In this document: positions 8,392-16,716 of the stretch, one piece after another
Position numbering within the stretch: position 1 is the stretch's first letter
Layout: each line of letters begins with the position of its first letter
The notes under the pieces: generated by a model
Databases searched by the model: none
What the model saw: the letters and a program-made list of their open reading frames with translations, nothing else
Told to the model about the DNA's origin: nothing
NCBI GenBank assembly: GCA_036509315.1
Contig: DATCFU010000172.1
Span: 1 to 64,000, forward strand
Direction of reading: 5' to 3'
Length of the DNA: 64,000 bases
Source: PALSA-607 sp036509315
Lineage (GTDB): Bacteria > Actinomycetota > Actinomycetes > Acidothermales > Acidothermaceae
Position numbers and translations under genes: made by a program

Positions 8392-8967
8392 GTGCTTGAG
8401 CTCAGTACGAGCGAGCTCCTCGAGCAGGCCGCAGCGGGCAACAGCGGAGCCTGGGACGAGATCGTCAGTCGTTACTCCGGCCTGGTCTGGGCAGTCGCGC
8501 GCGGATTCGCCCTGTCCATGGCCGACGCCGCTGACGTCAGCCAGACCACGTGGTTGCGGCTCGTCGAGCATCTCGGAAAATTGCGCGAACCCGAACACCT
8601 CGGCGGCTGGCTCGCCACGACGGCACGCCACGAATGCCTGCGCACGCTGCGCAAAAGCGGCCGCGAAGTTGTCGCGTTCGACGCCGACATCGACATCGAG
8701 TCCGGCGAGCCAACCCCAGAGGCCGTTGTTCTGCACGACGAGCAGGATCGAGTCGTCTGGTTGTCGTTGGGCGAGATCCCGCAGCGCTGCCAGGTTTTGC
8801 TGCGTGCACTGTCGAGCTCACCGCCACCGAGCTACGACGAGGTATCCGCGGCACTCGGCATGCCCATCGGCAGCATCGGCCCGACCCGGGCGCGGTGTCT
8901 CGACCATCTCAAGAAGCGGCTGCAGGCCCATCAGGTCGACACAAGAACACGGGACGGAGGCGCGTGA
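8392..8967 (+). CDS. ECF-type RNA polymerase sigma factor in protease cluster
   Basis: This 191-residue protein has a sigma region 2 (AWDEIVSRYSGLVWAVARGF, DAADVSQTTWLRLVEHL, HLGGWLATTARHECLRTLR) and a region 4 (IPQRCQVLLRALSS, SYDEVSAALGMPIGSIGPTRARCLDHLKKRL). The GTG at 8392 follows a GGGAGGG element and begins the conserved region, so I prefer it over the GTG at 8341. The gene overlaps the next start by one base (TGATG), implying translational coupling. No classic zinc anti-sigma gene is adjacent. The downstream 152-residue protein or the two proteases could fill that role, for example through proteolytic release of the sigma factor. Confidence 0.87.
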   Translation: MLELSTSELLEQAAAGNSGAWDEIVSRYSGLVWAVARGFALSMADAADVSQTTWLRLVEHLGKLREPEHLGGWLATTARHECLRTLRKSGREVVAFDADIDIESGEPTPEAVVLHDEQDRVVWLSLGEIPQRCQVLLRALSSSPPPSYDEVSAALGMPIGSIGPTRARCLDHLKKRLQAHQVDTRTRDGGA

Positions 8968-9425
8968 TGTCGGAGCCAAACACCGACCCGATGTTCGCCA
9001 CGCTCCGTAACGTGATCGACCGTGCCGACCCTGTGCCGCAGGCCGTCGTCGAAGCGGCGCGCGCCGCGTACACCTGGCGGACCATCGACGCCGAGCTCGC
9101 CGAACTGGCGGCCGACTCCGCGATGGCCACTACAGGAGTGCGATCAACGTCCGCGCCGCGACTGCTGACCTTTGAAGGCGCCGGCGCCGGCGTCGAGGTC
9201 GAAGTCGAGGTCGCGCAAACAGGCTCGACCAGGCACCTGTCAGGACAACTGGTCCCGATGGGAGCTGCCCAGATCACAGTCCGCTGGTCGAGTGGCTCAC
9301 AAGAGACAACGGCTGACGACCTTGGTCGATTCGCCATGGATCACGTGCCTGCGGGCAGCGTAAGCCTCGCAATCCTCCGAGAAGGCACTGAACAGCCGAT
9401 CGTGACGAGCTGGATCTCGATCTGA
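8967..9425 (+). CDS. Small protein with carboxypeptidase-regulatory-like beta domain
   Basis: This 152-residue protein overlaps the sigma factor stop by one base. The first 60 residues are acidic and helical (FATLRNVIDRADPVPQAVVEAAR, TIDAELAELAADS). The rest reads as a beta-sandwich: LSGQLVPMGAAQITVRW, then TTADDLGRFAMDHVPAGSVSLAI, the G-x-F-x-x-x-x-x-P-x-G pattern of carboxypeptidase-regulatory-like/transthyretin-like domains. There is no signal peptide or transmembrane segment, so it should stay cytosolic. The position directly after an ECF sigma gene would suit an anti-sigma or sensor protein, and the flexible middle (about 65-80) could be a protease target. Both ideas are inference. Confidence 0.7.
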   Translation: MSEPNTDPMFATLRNVIDRADPVPQAVVEAARAAYTWRTIDAELAELAADSAMATTGVRSTSAPRLLTFEGAGAGVEVEVEVAQTGSTRHLSGQLVPMGAAQITVRWSSGSQETTADDLGRFAMDHVPAGSVSLAILREGTEQPIVTSWISI

Positions 9426-9438
9426 CACGCTGCACAGC

Positions 9439-12063
9439 ATGTCGGTGACCAATCAACTGGAACTGACGCAGCTGCAGCGGCGAGCAGAAGCGGTCTACGC
9501 CCAAGTGTGGGTTGCACCCGCTCGAGCCGAAGGAATCGCACGGCGGCTCATCGATGAAGCCGGCTCGGACCCGACCGCACAAGTGATGGCGATGCGCGCG
9601 CTGGCTCTGACCGTGCGCCTGTCCGCCGGGCCGAACGAGTCGATCAAGATCGTGCGCGAGGCCGTCCGTCTCGGTGAACGCCACCACCTCGGAAGATGCG
9701 TAGCCGAAGCACGAATGACCTACGCCGCACTACTCGCCGACATGGGTCGGATACCTGCGGCGCTCGCCGAGTGCGATCGAGCTGCAGAAGTCCTCAAAGG
9801 CAAGGATGCGGGGCCGCTGTTCGCCCAACGCGCGCTGATACTTGCGCGGGCCGGCCGGTCCGAGGAGGCAATGTCGAACTTTGCCCGCGCACTCCCCTTA
9901 CTGCGGGCAGCGAACGACATCCATTTCCAGTGCTTACTGTTCATCAACCGCAGCAACCTGCTCGCCTACCTCGGACGACTCCCGGCCGCCGAGCGCGATC
10001 TTCAAAGCGGCATCGCATTAGCCCGCACACACGGACTGCACGACCGGGTCGTCGTCCTCTCGGCGAACCTCGGCTTCCTCAAGGTCCGTGGTGGGGACAT
10101 CCCTGCGGCGCTGCGCCTTTTCGCCGAAGCGCTCGAGGGAGCCGGTAAGGCACCGGGGCTAGTCGCAACGCATGACCGCGCCGAGGCATTACTGATCGCC
10201 GGCATGCCGGGCGAGGCGCGCGAATCGCTCGAACGACGAGTCGACGATGTTGAACGTGCTGGCTTCGCGGTCGACCTCGCCGAATGGCATCTGTTGCTCG
10301 CGCAAGCCGCATTGATGGAAGGCGAAGCTGAGGTCGCACGCGCGTCAGCGGGGCGTGCACTCACCGAGTTTCGAGCACAGGGTCGAGCCCGGTGGGCATT
10401 GCTCGCGCAGCAATTGGTGATCCGTGCCCGATGGGCAAGCGGCGAACGAACCACCGCCTTGTCACGCGCAGCGCGAGATGCACACGCGAAGCTGTGGACG
10501 GCGGGGTGGCAGGTCGCGGCGTTGCATTGCCTCGTTGTCGCCGGGCGCATCGAGCTTGAAGCTGGCCGCCTTGCGTCAGCGCGCACCCACTTGGCGCGGG
10601 CAGCGCAGGCACGCAGGCGCGGACCTGCCGACTTGCGCGCGGCGGCGTGGTACGCGGAGGCCATGTTGCGCTTGGCATCGCACGACACCCGAGGCGCGAC
10701 GACTGCCTTGAAGGCAGGCCTGCGCGTGGTCGACGACCATGCGGCGTCACTCGGCGCGACGGATTTGCGGGTGCACGCGACCGGGCTTGGTGCAGACCTC
10801 GCCGAGCAGGGTGTGCGGTTGGCTGTCGAGTCGGGCAAGCCGGTCGCCGTGCTCGAATGGATCGAACGCTTCAGAGCCGGCACGTTGCGGCGTCGACCCG
10901 TGCGACCGCCTTCAAATGCGCGGCTTGCGGGCGAGCTGGCCGACCTGCGTCGGGTTACCGCGGAGTTGGCACAGACGACGGCCGACGGTGAAGACTCACG
11001 GGCTCTTCGCGCGGAGCAGTTGCGCCTCGAAGAAGCGGTGCGGCATCGATCGCGGCACGCCCGCGGCACTCGTGCTCCTCTCCGCGAGTTCGATGTCGAC
11101 GAGTTGCGTGCAGCAGTTGGCGACAGGGCATTCGTCGAGATCCTGCGCGTCGACGATGCGATGCTCGCCGTCACACTGGTCGGCGCGAAGCTGCGGTTGC
11201 ACGAGCTCGGGTCTTATCCCGAGGCGATGCGCGAGCTCGAGTCGCTGCGATTTTCGTTGCACCGCCTCGCCCGCAACCATGGGTCGGCAACCTCGTTGGC
11301 GGCGGCACAACTCGGCCTCATACACGCTGCAGAATCCCTCGACGCCTTGCTGATGCGACCAGTGCTCGATGTCATCGGTGACCGTGAAGTGGTCGTCGTA
11401 CCGACGGGTCAATTGCACGCGCTCCCTTGGCCGACGCTGCCGTCGCTGCGCGGGCGACCGGTCTCTGTGGCGCCGTCGGCGACGACCTGGTTAGCCGCGA
11501 TGCGCGCAAATGCTCCGACACGTGCTCGAGCCGGCCGACGCGTGGTGCTCGTCGCAGGACCGAACCTCGAACATGCGGAGCCCGAGGTCGCCGCCCTCGC
11601 GAAGCTGTATGACGCGCCGCAGACGTTCACTGGCCTCGACGCAACGGCCGACGTCGTCCGGCAGACCATCGACGGCGCAGAGTTGGTGCACATCGCAGCC
11701 CACGGCCGCTTTCGGGCTGACAACCCGCAGTTCTCCGCGATCGAACTCGCGGACGGACCGCTAACGGTCTACGACCTCGAGCGCATGCATCGCGGACCAC
11801 GTCGACTCGTGCTTTCGGCGTGCGACTCTGGGCTCTCAGCAGTGCATGCGGGAGATGAACTCATGGGCCTAGCAGGCGCCGTTTTTTCCTTAGGTACCAG
11901 CACGTTAATCGCATCTGTAGTCCCCGTCGCCGACGACCTCACCGAGGCGTTGATGGTTGAGCTGCATGAAGAACTGTGCGCCGGTGCGACCCCCGCTCGC
12001 GCACTCGCGGCCGCGCAGACTCGAGTGCAGGTTGACGGGTTTGTTTGCTTCGGCGCTGCCTAG
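9439..12063 (+). CDS. TPR-CHAT caspase-like protease
   Basis: This 874-residue protein has about 480 residues of alpha-helical TPR-like repeats (for example AVRLGERHHLGRCVAEARMTYAALLADMGR and ALILARAGRSEEAMSNFARALPLLR). A coiled linker and a C-terminal CHAT peptidase domain (about 640-874) follow. The caspase-type dyad is intact: His755 in VHIAAHGRF and Cys795 in LVLSACDSG, followed by DELMGLAGAVFSLGTSTLIAS. CHAT domains cleave specific protein targets, usually after TPR-mediated sensing or recruitment. No signal peptide is present. The gene lies 13 bp after the beta-domain gene and closes the cluster. I know similar CHAT-sigma groupings in other actinobacteria only as unstudied annotations; the substrate is unknown. 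Confidence 0.88.
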   Translation: MSVTNQLELTQLQRRAEAVYAQVWVAPARAEGIARRLIDEAGSDPTAQVMAMRALALTVRLSAGPNESIKIVREAVRLGERHHLGRCVAEARMTYAALLADMGRIPAALAECDRAAEVLKGKDAGPLFAQRALILARAGRSEEAMSNFARALPLLRAANDIHFQCLLFINRSNLLAYLGRLPAAERDLQSGIALARTHGLHDRVVVLSANLGFLKVRGGDIPAALRLFAEALEGAGKAPGLVATHDRAEALLIAGMPGEARESLERRVDDVERAGFAVDLAEWHLLLAQAALMEGEAEVARASAGRALTEFRAQGRARWALLAQQLVIRARWASGERTTALSRAARDAHAKLWTAGWQVAALHCLVVAGRIELEAGRLASARTHLARAAQARRRGPADLRAAAWYAEAMLRLASHDTRGATTALKAGLRVVDDHAASLGATDLRVHATGLGADLAEQGVRLAVESGKPVAVLEWIERFRAGTLRRRPVRPPSNARLAGELADLRRVTAELAQTTADGEDSRALRAEQLRLEEAVRHRSRHARGTRAPLREFDVDELRAAVGDRAFVEILRVDDAMLAVTLVGAKLRLHELGSYPEAMRELESLRFSLHRLARNHGSATSLAAAQLGLIHAAESLDALLMRPVLDVIGDREVVVVPTGQLHALPWPTLPSLRGRPVSVAPSATTWLAAMRANAPTRARAGRRVVLVAGPNLEHAEPEVAALAKLYDAPQTFTGLDATADVVRQTIDGAELVHIAAHGRFRADNPQFSAIELADGPLTVYDLERMHRGPRRLVLSACDSGLSAVHAGDELMGLAGAVFSLGTSTLIASVVPVADDLTEALMVELHEELCAGATPARALAAAQTRVQVDGFVCFGAA

Positions 12064-12065
12064 CG

Positions 12066-12926
12066 TCAGTCGGCGCCCGTGGCGATCGGCCGGGTACCGT
12101 CGACGATCCAGTTCGACCACGAGCCGACATACAGCGCCGGTGTCGGCAGGCCCGCGAGGGTCATCGCGAACACCGTGTGTGCAGCGTTGACGCCGCTGCC
12201 GCAATACGCGCCAACGGGCTCTGCGTCGTCAGCACCGAGTGACTCGAAACGGCGTGCCAACGTCGCGCCATCAAGAAACCTGCCATCGGGCCCATCGTTG
12301 CCAGTCGTCGGCAGGTTGACGGCGCCGGGAATGTGGCCGGCGATCGGATCGACCGGCTCGACCTCACCGCGAAAGCGTTCAGGAACCCGGACGTCGATCA
12401 GCACCCCGTCGTTGGCCAGCCGCGCCGCGGAGTCGGCGTCGAGCACCGGCACTCCGCCGGAACGAGCCACGAAGTCGCCGGGAACGACCACCGGCTCGTC
12501 GGTGGTCACCGGCAACCCGGCAGCAATCCACGCCGCGTAGCCGCCGTCAAGGATCCGAACATCGTGATGACCGAAGTAGCGGATGTCCCACCACGCCCGC
12601 GCGGCCGGTACACCGTCGGCCGCGTCGTAAACGACAACCGCACTGTCGCCGCTGACGCCAAGACGTCGCATCGCGCCCTCGAAATCTGCCGCCTCGGGAA
12701 GCGGGTGACGGCCGCCAGCCCCTCGTCGTCCGGCTAGGTCGGTGTCGAGATCGGCGAACCGCGCGCCGGGAAGATGGCCGGCGCGGTACGCCTCGATCCC
12801 TGGCGGCCCAGCCAAGCTCCATCGGACGTCGACCAGTACCGGCGGGTGATCACCGGCCAACTCCACCGTCAGGGACGCTACGTCGACGAGCAGCTCAGAT
12901 CGAGGCGTCACTGGCCGATCACCCAC
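12066..12926 (-). CDS. sseA: Sulfurtransferase, two rhodanese domains
   Basis: This 286-residue protein has an inactive N-terminal rhodanese domain (VLVDVRWSL..., with a D-A-A-D loop in place of the cysteine) and a catalytic C-terminal domain. The active-site loop there is YCGSGVNAAH (Cys near residue 242). The CGSGV loop is typical of 3-mercaptopyruvate/thiosulfate sulfurtransferases, which move sulfane sulfur to cyanide or thiols in the cytoplasm. Loop sequence favours mercaptopyruvate, but both substrates remain possible. Its start overlaps the phosphodiesterase gene by 8 bp, so the two are in one minus-strand transcript. It is convergent with the CHAT gene, with only 2 bp between them. 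Confidence 0.88.
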   Translation of the reverse strand: MGDRPVTPRSELLVDVASLTVELAGDHPPVLVDVRWSLAGPPGIEAYRAGHLPGARFADLDTDLAGRRGAGGRHPLPEAADFEGAMRRLGVSGDSAVVVYDAADGVPAARAWWDIRYFGHHDVRILDGGYAAWIAAGLPVTTDEPVVVPGDFVARSGGVPVLDADSAARLANDGVLIDVRVPERFRGEVEPVDPIAGHIPGAVNLPTTGNDGPDGRFLDGATLARRFESLGADDAEPVGAYCGSGVNAAHTVFAMTLAGLPTPALYVGSWSNWIVDGTRPIATGAD

Positions 12927-14076
12927 TGCCGAACGCGAGCAGCGGTACCAGCTGCTCTGCCGCAGTTACTGATCCGTGGTGGCCGAGCAATCGCGCCTCG
13001 CGCGGATGCCGGCGTGAGTCAATAACGGCAATGTCGTCTAACGCCGCGACCACCACATCACCGATCCTCGCGCGGTATCGATCAGTGACCGGGCCGAACC
13101 AGCCGGCCTCAATCGCCTCATCGCGGGTACACACGACCGCACCGTCACCTAGGCATCCACGCCACCTCGCGAGAACGTCGTCGAGTGCGCCTTCGCGCAG
13201 ATACAGGTAGCGAGCTCGCGGTTCGCCGCCCATCAACTGCACGCCGTCGAGCAAACTCCGATCGAGATCGACGTCGACGCGACGAGCAGGTGGGACGTCG
13301 ACCATGCCGTGGTCGGCTGTCACATAGAGCCGACTGCCGGCGGGCAGGCGGTCGACGATCTGCTCCACCAATCGGTCGACGAGTTGCAATTGCAGCCGCC
13401 ACGCGAGCGAGCCGACACCGTGACCGTGCCCGGTCCAGTCGAGGTCAGACACATACGCATAGACCAGACCGGGATGCCGCGCCGCGATAGCAGCGCGCAG
13501 TTGCGCAAGCGCACCAGCCGCGATTTCGCCGAACGTGTCGGAGCCGACAAAAGAAGGGGCCCGCAAGACGGCCCTATCGAGACCGCCGCCCTCAAATTCG
13601 CGCTTGGCCACTTCGACCACGGTCGTGCCAGCGGCCGCCGCAAGCTCGAACGCGGTCGGCAGCGGTTGCCAGCTGAGTGGATCGACCTCGGCGTCCCAGC
13701 GCAACGAGTTCATCAGCCGGGTGGTGCCAGGAATTGCGACCTGGTAACCGAGGATGCCGTGCGCGCCCGGCGGCAGACCGGTGCCGATCGACCCGATACT
13801 GACAGCCGTCGTCGACGGGAACCCCGACGTCAGGTCGCGCCCGGCGTCACCCGTGAGTGCGGCATGCAGCAGCGGTGCATCGTCGGCATGCGCCCGAATC
13901 AGTTCGGCCCCGAGACCGTCGACGAGCAGGATGCACGCAGCCGTCGCCGACGGCAGCGAAAGCACGCCGGTAAACGTGGGAGTGCCGAGCGAGGAAAGCA
14001 CTGATGGCACCAGATCGGCGAGGGATGCGGACCCGTACCGAGGAATCGCCACAGTGCCCGGATGAACCACAGTCAC
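12919..14076 (-). CDS. Alkaline phosphatase superfamily / nucleotide pyrophosphatase-like protein
   Basis: This 385-residue protein belongs to the type I phosphodiesterase/nucleotide pyrophosphatase group. The features are a first metal Asp in ACILLVDGLG (about 54), the nucleophile Thr in TSGFPSTTAVSIGSIGTG (about 88-90), DLDWTGHGHGVGS (metal Asp/His, about 212) and the late VTADHGMVD (about 251). It should hydrolyse a phosphodiester or phosphomonoester with two Zn2+. No signal peptide is visible, so it is likely cytoplasmic. It sits between DUF5998 and sseA on one strand, 3 bp from the DUF5998 stop, an arrangement I recall from other actinobacteria. The natural substrate is unknown. Confidence 0.82.
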   Translation of the reverse strand: MTVVHPGTVAIPRYGSASLADLVPSVLSSLGTPTFTGVLSLPSATAACILLVDGLGAELIRAHADDAPLLHAALTGDAGRDLTSGFPSTTAVSIGSIGTGLPPGAHGILGYQVAIPGTTRLMNSLRWDAEVDPLSWQPLPTAFELAAAAGTTVVEVAKREFEGGGLDRAVLRAPSFVGSDTFGEIAAGALAQLRAAIAARHPGLVYAYVSDLDWTGHGHGVGSLAWRLQLQLVDRLVEQIVDRLPAGSRLYVTADHGMVDVPPARRVDVDLDRSLLDGVQLMGGEPRARYLYLREGALDDVLARWRGCLGDGAVVCTRDEAIEAGWFGPVTDRYRARIGDVVVAALDDIAVIDSRRHPREARLLGHHGSVTAAEQLVPLLAFGSG

Positions 14077-14079
14077 CTG

Positions 14080-14688
14080 TCAGGCCCGCGCCCGCGCGGC
14101 CGCCTCGGACAAAACAGTCGCAAACCTGATCGCCTGGGTGACTACGGGGGCACCATCGCCGTCCTGGCTCACCCGCAGCGAGAGGTCGTCAGCAGTCAGC
14201 GTTCCCGAGTACCCGTGGTCGGCTTCGCAGGTCTCGTCGCCGCACGTCGCGGGCTCGAGATCGACGTGACTGATCGCACCCCAACCGACGACCAGGGTGG
14301 CTTCGCGATACGACGCGCCCGGTACGTACTCGGCGGGATTGGCGACCATGGTCGTGAGAGCGACCGACGCGATGCGCGACAGCGGCACGACCTCGGTCGT
14401 GGTCGTGGCATGGGGGTAGGGCGTGAGCTCGCTCGCCGGATGTTCGTCGGTGTGACACACAATCAGTCGGGTGGGCGTGGTGGCGAGAACTGTGACGTGT
14501 CGCCGGATACCCATCGCGTCGTCAAGTGTCGTCTCCTGATGGACGACGTGAGCGAGCGCCTGTTCGGTACCTAGCGTGCCGCGCAGCGAATCGGCCATGA
14601 GTTCGGGGTAGTAGCCGCTGCGGTCGACGTCCGCCCAAAGCTCTGACTGAGCCGAGTCGGCCGTGGTGTTGTCGGGCATGGGCTCCAT
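14080..14688 (-). CDS. DUF5998 family protein
   Basis: This 202-residue soluble protein is of unknown function. Features that recall DUF5998 are the start ELWADVDRSGYYPELMADSLR, the centre HQETTLDDAMGIRRHVTVLATTPTRLIVCHTDEH, and the end TATCGDETCEADHGYSGTLTADDLSLRVS in which two cysteines sit in a CGDETC pattern. The order DUF5998 then phosphodiesterase, nearly touching, fits the usual actinobacterial context. It is the first gene of a three-gene minus-strand unit with the phosphodiesterase and sseA. A second ATG three codons in (MPDNTT) is also possible. No catalytic motif is recognised. Confidence 0.72.
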   Translation of the reverse strand: MEPMPDNTTADSAQSELWADVDRSGYYPELMADSLRGTLGTEQALAHVVHQETTLDDAMGIRRHVTVLATTPTRLIVCHTDEHPASELTPYPHATTTTEVVPLSRIASVALTTMVANPAEYVPGASYREATLVVGWGAISHVDLEPATCGDETCEADHGYSGTLTADDLSLRVSQDGDGAPVVTQAIRFATVLSEAAARARA

Positions 14689-14771
14689 CCTCCACTATCG
14701 CGGGCCGCGATGGCGGCTACCCGCCCGCACCTCCTGCGCGCTGCGCGGCTCTACTCCTCCGCGCTCCGCGC

Positions 14772-15512
14772 TCAAGCCTCCGATGCCCAGAGGGCCGCGC
14801 CGATGATGCCGGCGTCGTTTTGCAGCTGAGCGACCACGATTTTCGTGCGTACACCCTCGATCAGCGGAACAAATTTGTCCGCCTTTCTGCTCACGCCGCC
14901 GCCGATGATGAACAAATCCGGCCACAGCAGGGCCTCGAAATGGCGGAGATATTTCGACAGCCGTCTCGCCCAGTGCTCCCAGGTCAGGTCTTCGCGTTCC
15001 CTGGCCGAGTCGGCGGTCTTCAGTTCGGCGTCTTGGCCGTCGATCTCCAGATGCCCGAGTTCGGTGTTGGGTATCAACGTGCCGTCGAGGAAGAGCGCGC
15101 TGCCAATTCCGGTGCCGAGCGTAAACAGCGCCACCGTGCCGGCGACGTCACGGCCAGCGCCGTAGCGCATCTCCGCGAGGCCGGCCGCGTCGGCATCATT
15201 GAGGACCCGTATATCGCAGCTCGTCGTGTCCGAGAGTGTGCCGGCTACATCGGTACCGATCCAGCCGGTATCGATGTTGCTCGCACTGCGCGCGTGCCCA
15301 TCGATGATGACGGCGGGAAACGCAGCGCCTGCAAGGCCGCTGTAGCCGAAGCTGGCGACGACCTCGCCAGCCGTCTTTGCGAGCTCGCCCACCTTGGCGC
15401 CCGGAGGGGTCAGCAACCGCACTCGCTCGCCGACCAACTCACCCCGGCTCAGGTCAACGGGTGCACCCTTGATCCCCGAGCCACCGATATCCAGCCCGAA
15501 CACGCTATTCAT
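14772..15512 (-). CDS. ppgK: Polyphosphate glucokinase
   Basis: This 246-residue ROK-fold kinase starts MNSVFGLDIGGSGIKGAPVD, the phosphate-binding motif of polyphosphate-dependent glucokinases. Further motifs are NDADAAGLAEMRYG (catalytic Asp in N-D-A-D), TLGTGIGSALF and ELGHLEIDGQDAE. It makes glucose-6-phosphate with polyphosphate or ATP as donor. Length and motifs match the short actinobacterial PpgK, and the gene belongs to the same sigA-linked neighbourhood as suhB and DUF4193 in other actinobacteria. It lies 5 bp after the M48 protease gene on the same strand, so co-transcription is likely. Confidence 0.92.
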   Translation of the reverse strand: MNSVFGLDIGGSGIKGAPVDLSRGELVGERVRLLTPPGAKVGELAKTAGEVVASFGYSGLAGAAFPAVIIDGHARSASNIDTGWIGTDVAGTLSDTTSCDIRVLNDADAAGLAEMRYGAGRDVAGTVALFTLGTGIGSALFLDGTLIPNTELGHLEIDGQDAELKTADSAREREDLTWEHWARRLSKYLRHFEALLWPDLFIIGGGVSRKADKFVPLIEGVRTKIVVAQLQNDAGIIGAALWASEA

Positions 15513-15517
15513 TAGGC

Positions 15518-16669
15518 CTACGCCCGGTCGTCGCCGTGGTCGCCGTGATTGTCCCCGTCATCGTCGTGAGTGTTCCCCCCAGCCATCTTTCGAACCTGGT
15601 CAGCGACCCAGCCGCCGAGATTCACCGTGCCACCGCCGACGTCCCGCAAGAACTTCATGAGCGGATCCGGCGAGCGATCGAATGATTGCTTGTACGACGC
15701 GGCGGCCGCTTTCACCTCATCGACAAATGACGCGCGCGGATCGTCAGCACGGTTGGGATAGTTGCCCGCGAGAATGCGTTCGTAGTCGCCCGACTCGACC
15801 CACCGCTTGATTTCCAGCGCGCGCAGTACCGCGAACGGGTGCGTCGAGTTGAGGATGTTCAGGATCCGGATGACCCCTTCCCGCGCGTCGCCGGTCGACT
15901 CGTACTCTTCTGCCTGCGTAAGGAAGGCTTGCAGGTTCATGTCTTGAACACGCGCGCCGCCAGCCATCTTCATGTGCACGCGCGTGACAGCGCCGGGGTC
16001 CTGACTTACCAGCAGCCCTGCGCGGTCACACGAGAGTTCCGCCTTGCGATACCACTCTTTCAATGCGGTCACGACTGCGCGAAGTCCGAGACCGCCCAGC
16101 GGTATCGCGCTGCCGACTCCGCTGATACGCATGAGCGCGAACAACACCGACGAGTAGAGCGCATGGCCGGACAGCACATGGCCAAGCTCGTGACCGAGCA
16201 CGACCCGCAACTCATCGTCATCCAGCAGATCAATGGTTCCGGTACTGACCACGATGAATGGGTTGTCGAGACCGAGCGCCCACGCGTTAACACGCGGCTC
16301 CTGGTTGATGTACAGCTCGGGCAGCTTGGTGATGTCGAGGATGCGCGCAGCGTCCTGGTAGATCGCGTAGATCGCGGGGAACTGTCGTTCGTCGACTCGC
16401 ACCGCCGACGCGAGATACATCATCCGCAAACGTCGCTCGCTGAAGAAACCGAACATGCCTTTGAGCAGGACGTCGAAACCCGGCACCCCACGAAGGGTTA
16501 CCAGCGCCGCGCGATCCGCCGGGTGCTCATACGCGCGCGAACTGATGCCGGGAAACGCAACCCTGGCCCCGCTCGGTTCAGCGGCCTTGTGGGCCGGCCG
16601 CTGGGTCGCCTTTCGAGGCCGCTTTGCACCGGACGCCCCGCGCCCGCCGGGATCTTGCGCGTCAGCCAT
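15518..16669 (-). CDS. M48 family metalloprotease
   Basis: This 383-residue zinc metalloprotease carries the HELGHVLSGH motif (zinc His pair plus catalytic Glu, about residue 161) and a downstream AELSCDRAGLL that supplies the third ligand. Hydrophobic segments near LYSSVLFALMRISGVGSAIPLGGLGL suggest membrane association, as in HtpX/Ste24-like enzymes that clear membrane proteins. The N-terminus is basic and proline-rich and the C-terminus ends in a His/Asp-rich tail (THDDDGDNHGDHGDD), unusual and possibly metal-binding. I prefer the ATG at 16667-16669 over an in-frame GTG three codons upstream. It is divergent from the topoisomerase IV A gene with 47 bp between the starts. Confidence 0.85.
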   Translation of the reverse strand: MADAQDPGGRGASGAKRPRKATQRPAHKAAEPSGARVAFPGISSRAYEHPADRAALVTLRGVPGFDVLLKGMFGFFSERRLRMMYLASAVRVDERQFPAIYAIYQDAARILDITKLPELYINQEPRVNAWALGLDNPFIVVSTGTIDLLDDDELRVVLGHELGHVLSGHALYSSVLFALMRISGVGSAIPLGGLGLRAVVTALKEWYRKAELSCDRAGLLVSQDPGAVTRVHMKMAGGARVQDMNLQAFLTQAEEYESTGDAREGVIRILNILNSTHPFAVLRALEIKRWVESGDYERILAGNYPNRADDPRASFVDEVKAAAASYKQSFDRSPDPLMKFLRDVGGGTVNLGGWVADQVRKMAGGNTHDDDGDNHGDHGDDRA

Positions 16670-16716
16670 GCATGCCACGCTACGCCCCGGTCAGCGGCCA
16701 CGAGACAATAACCGGC

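Noticed and set aside
10002..11174. 390-codon minus-strand frame opposite the CHAT gene
   Set aside because: Arginine/serine-rich complement of a coding region with clear TPR helices; no start signal.
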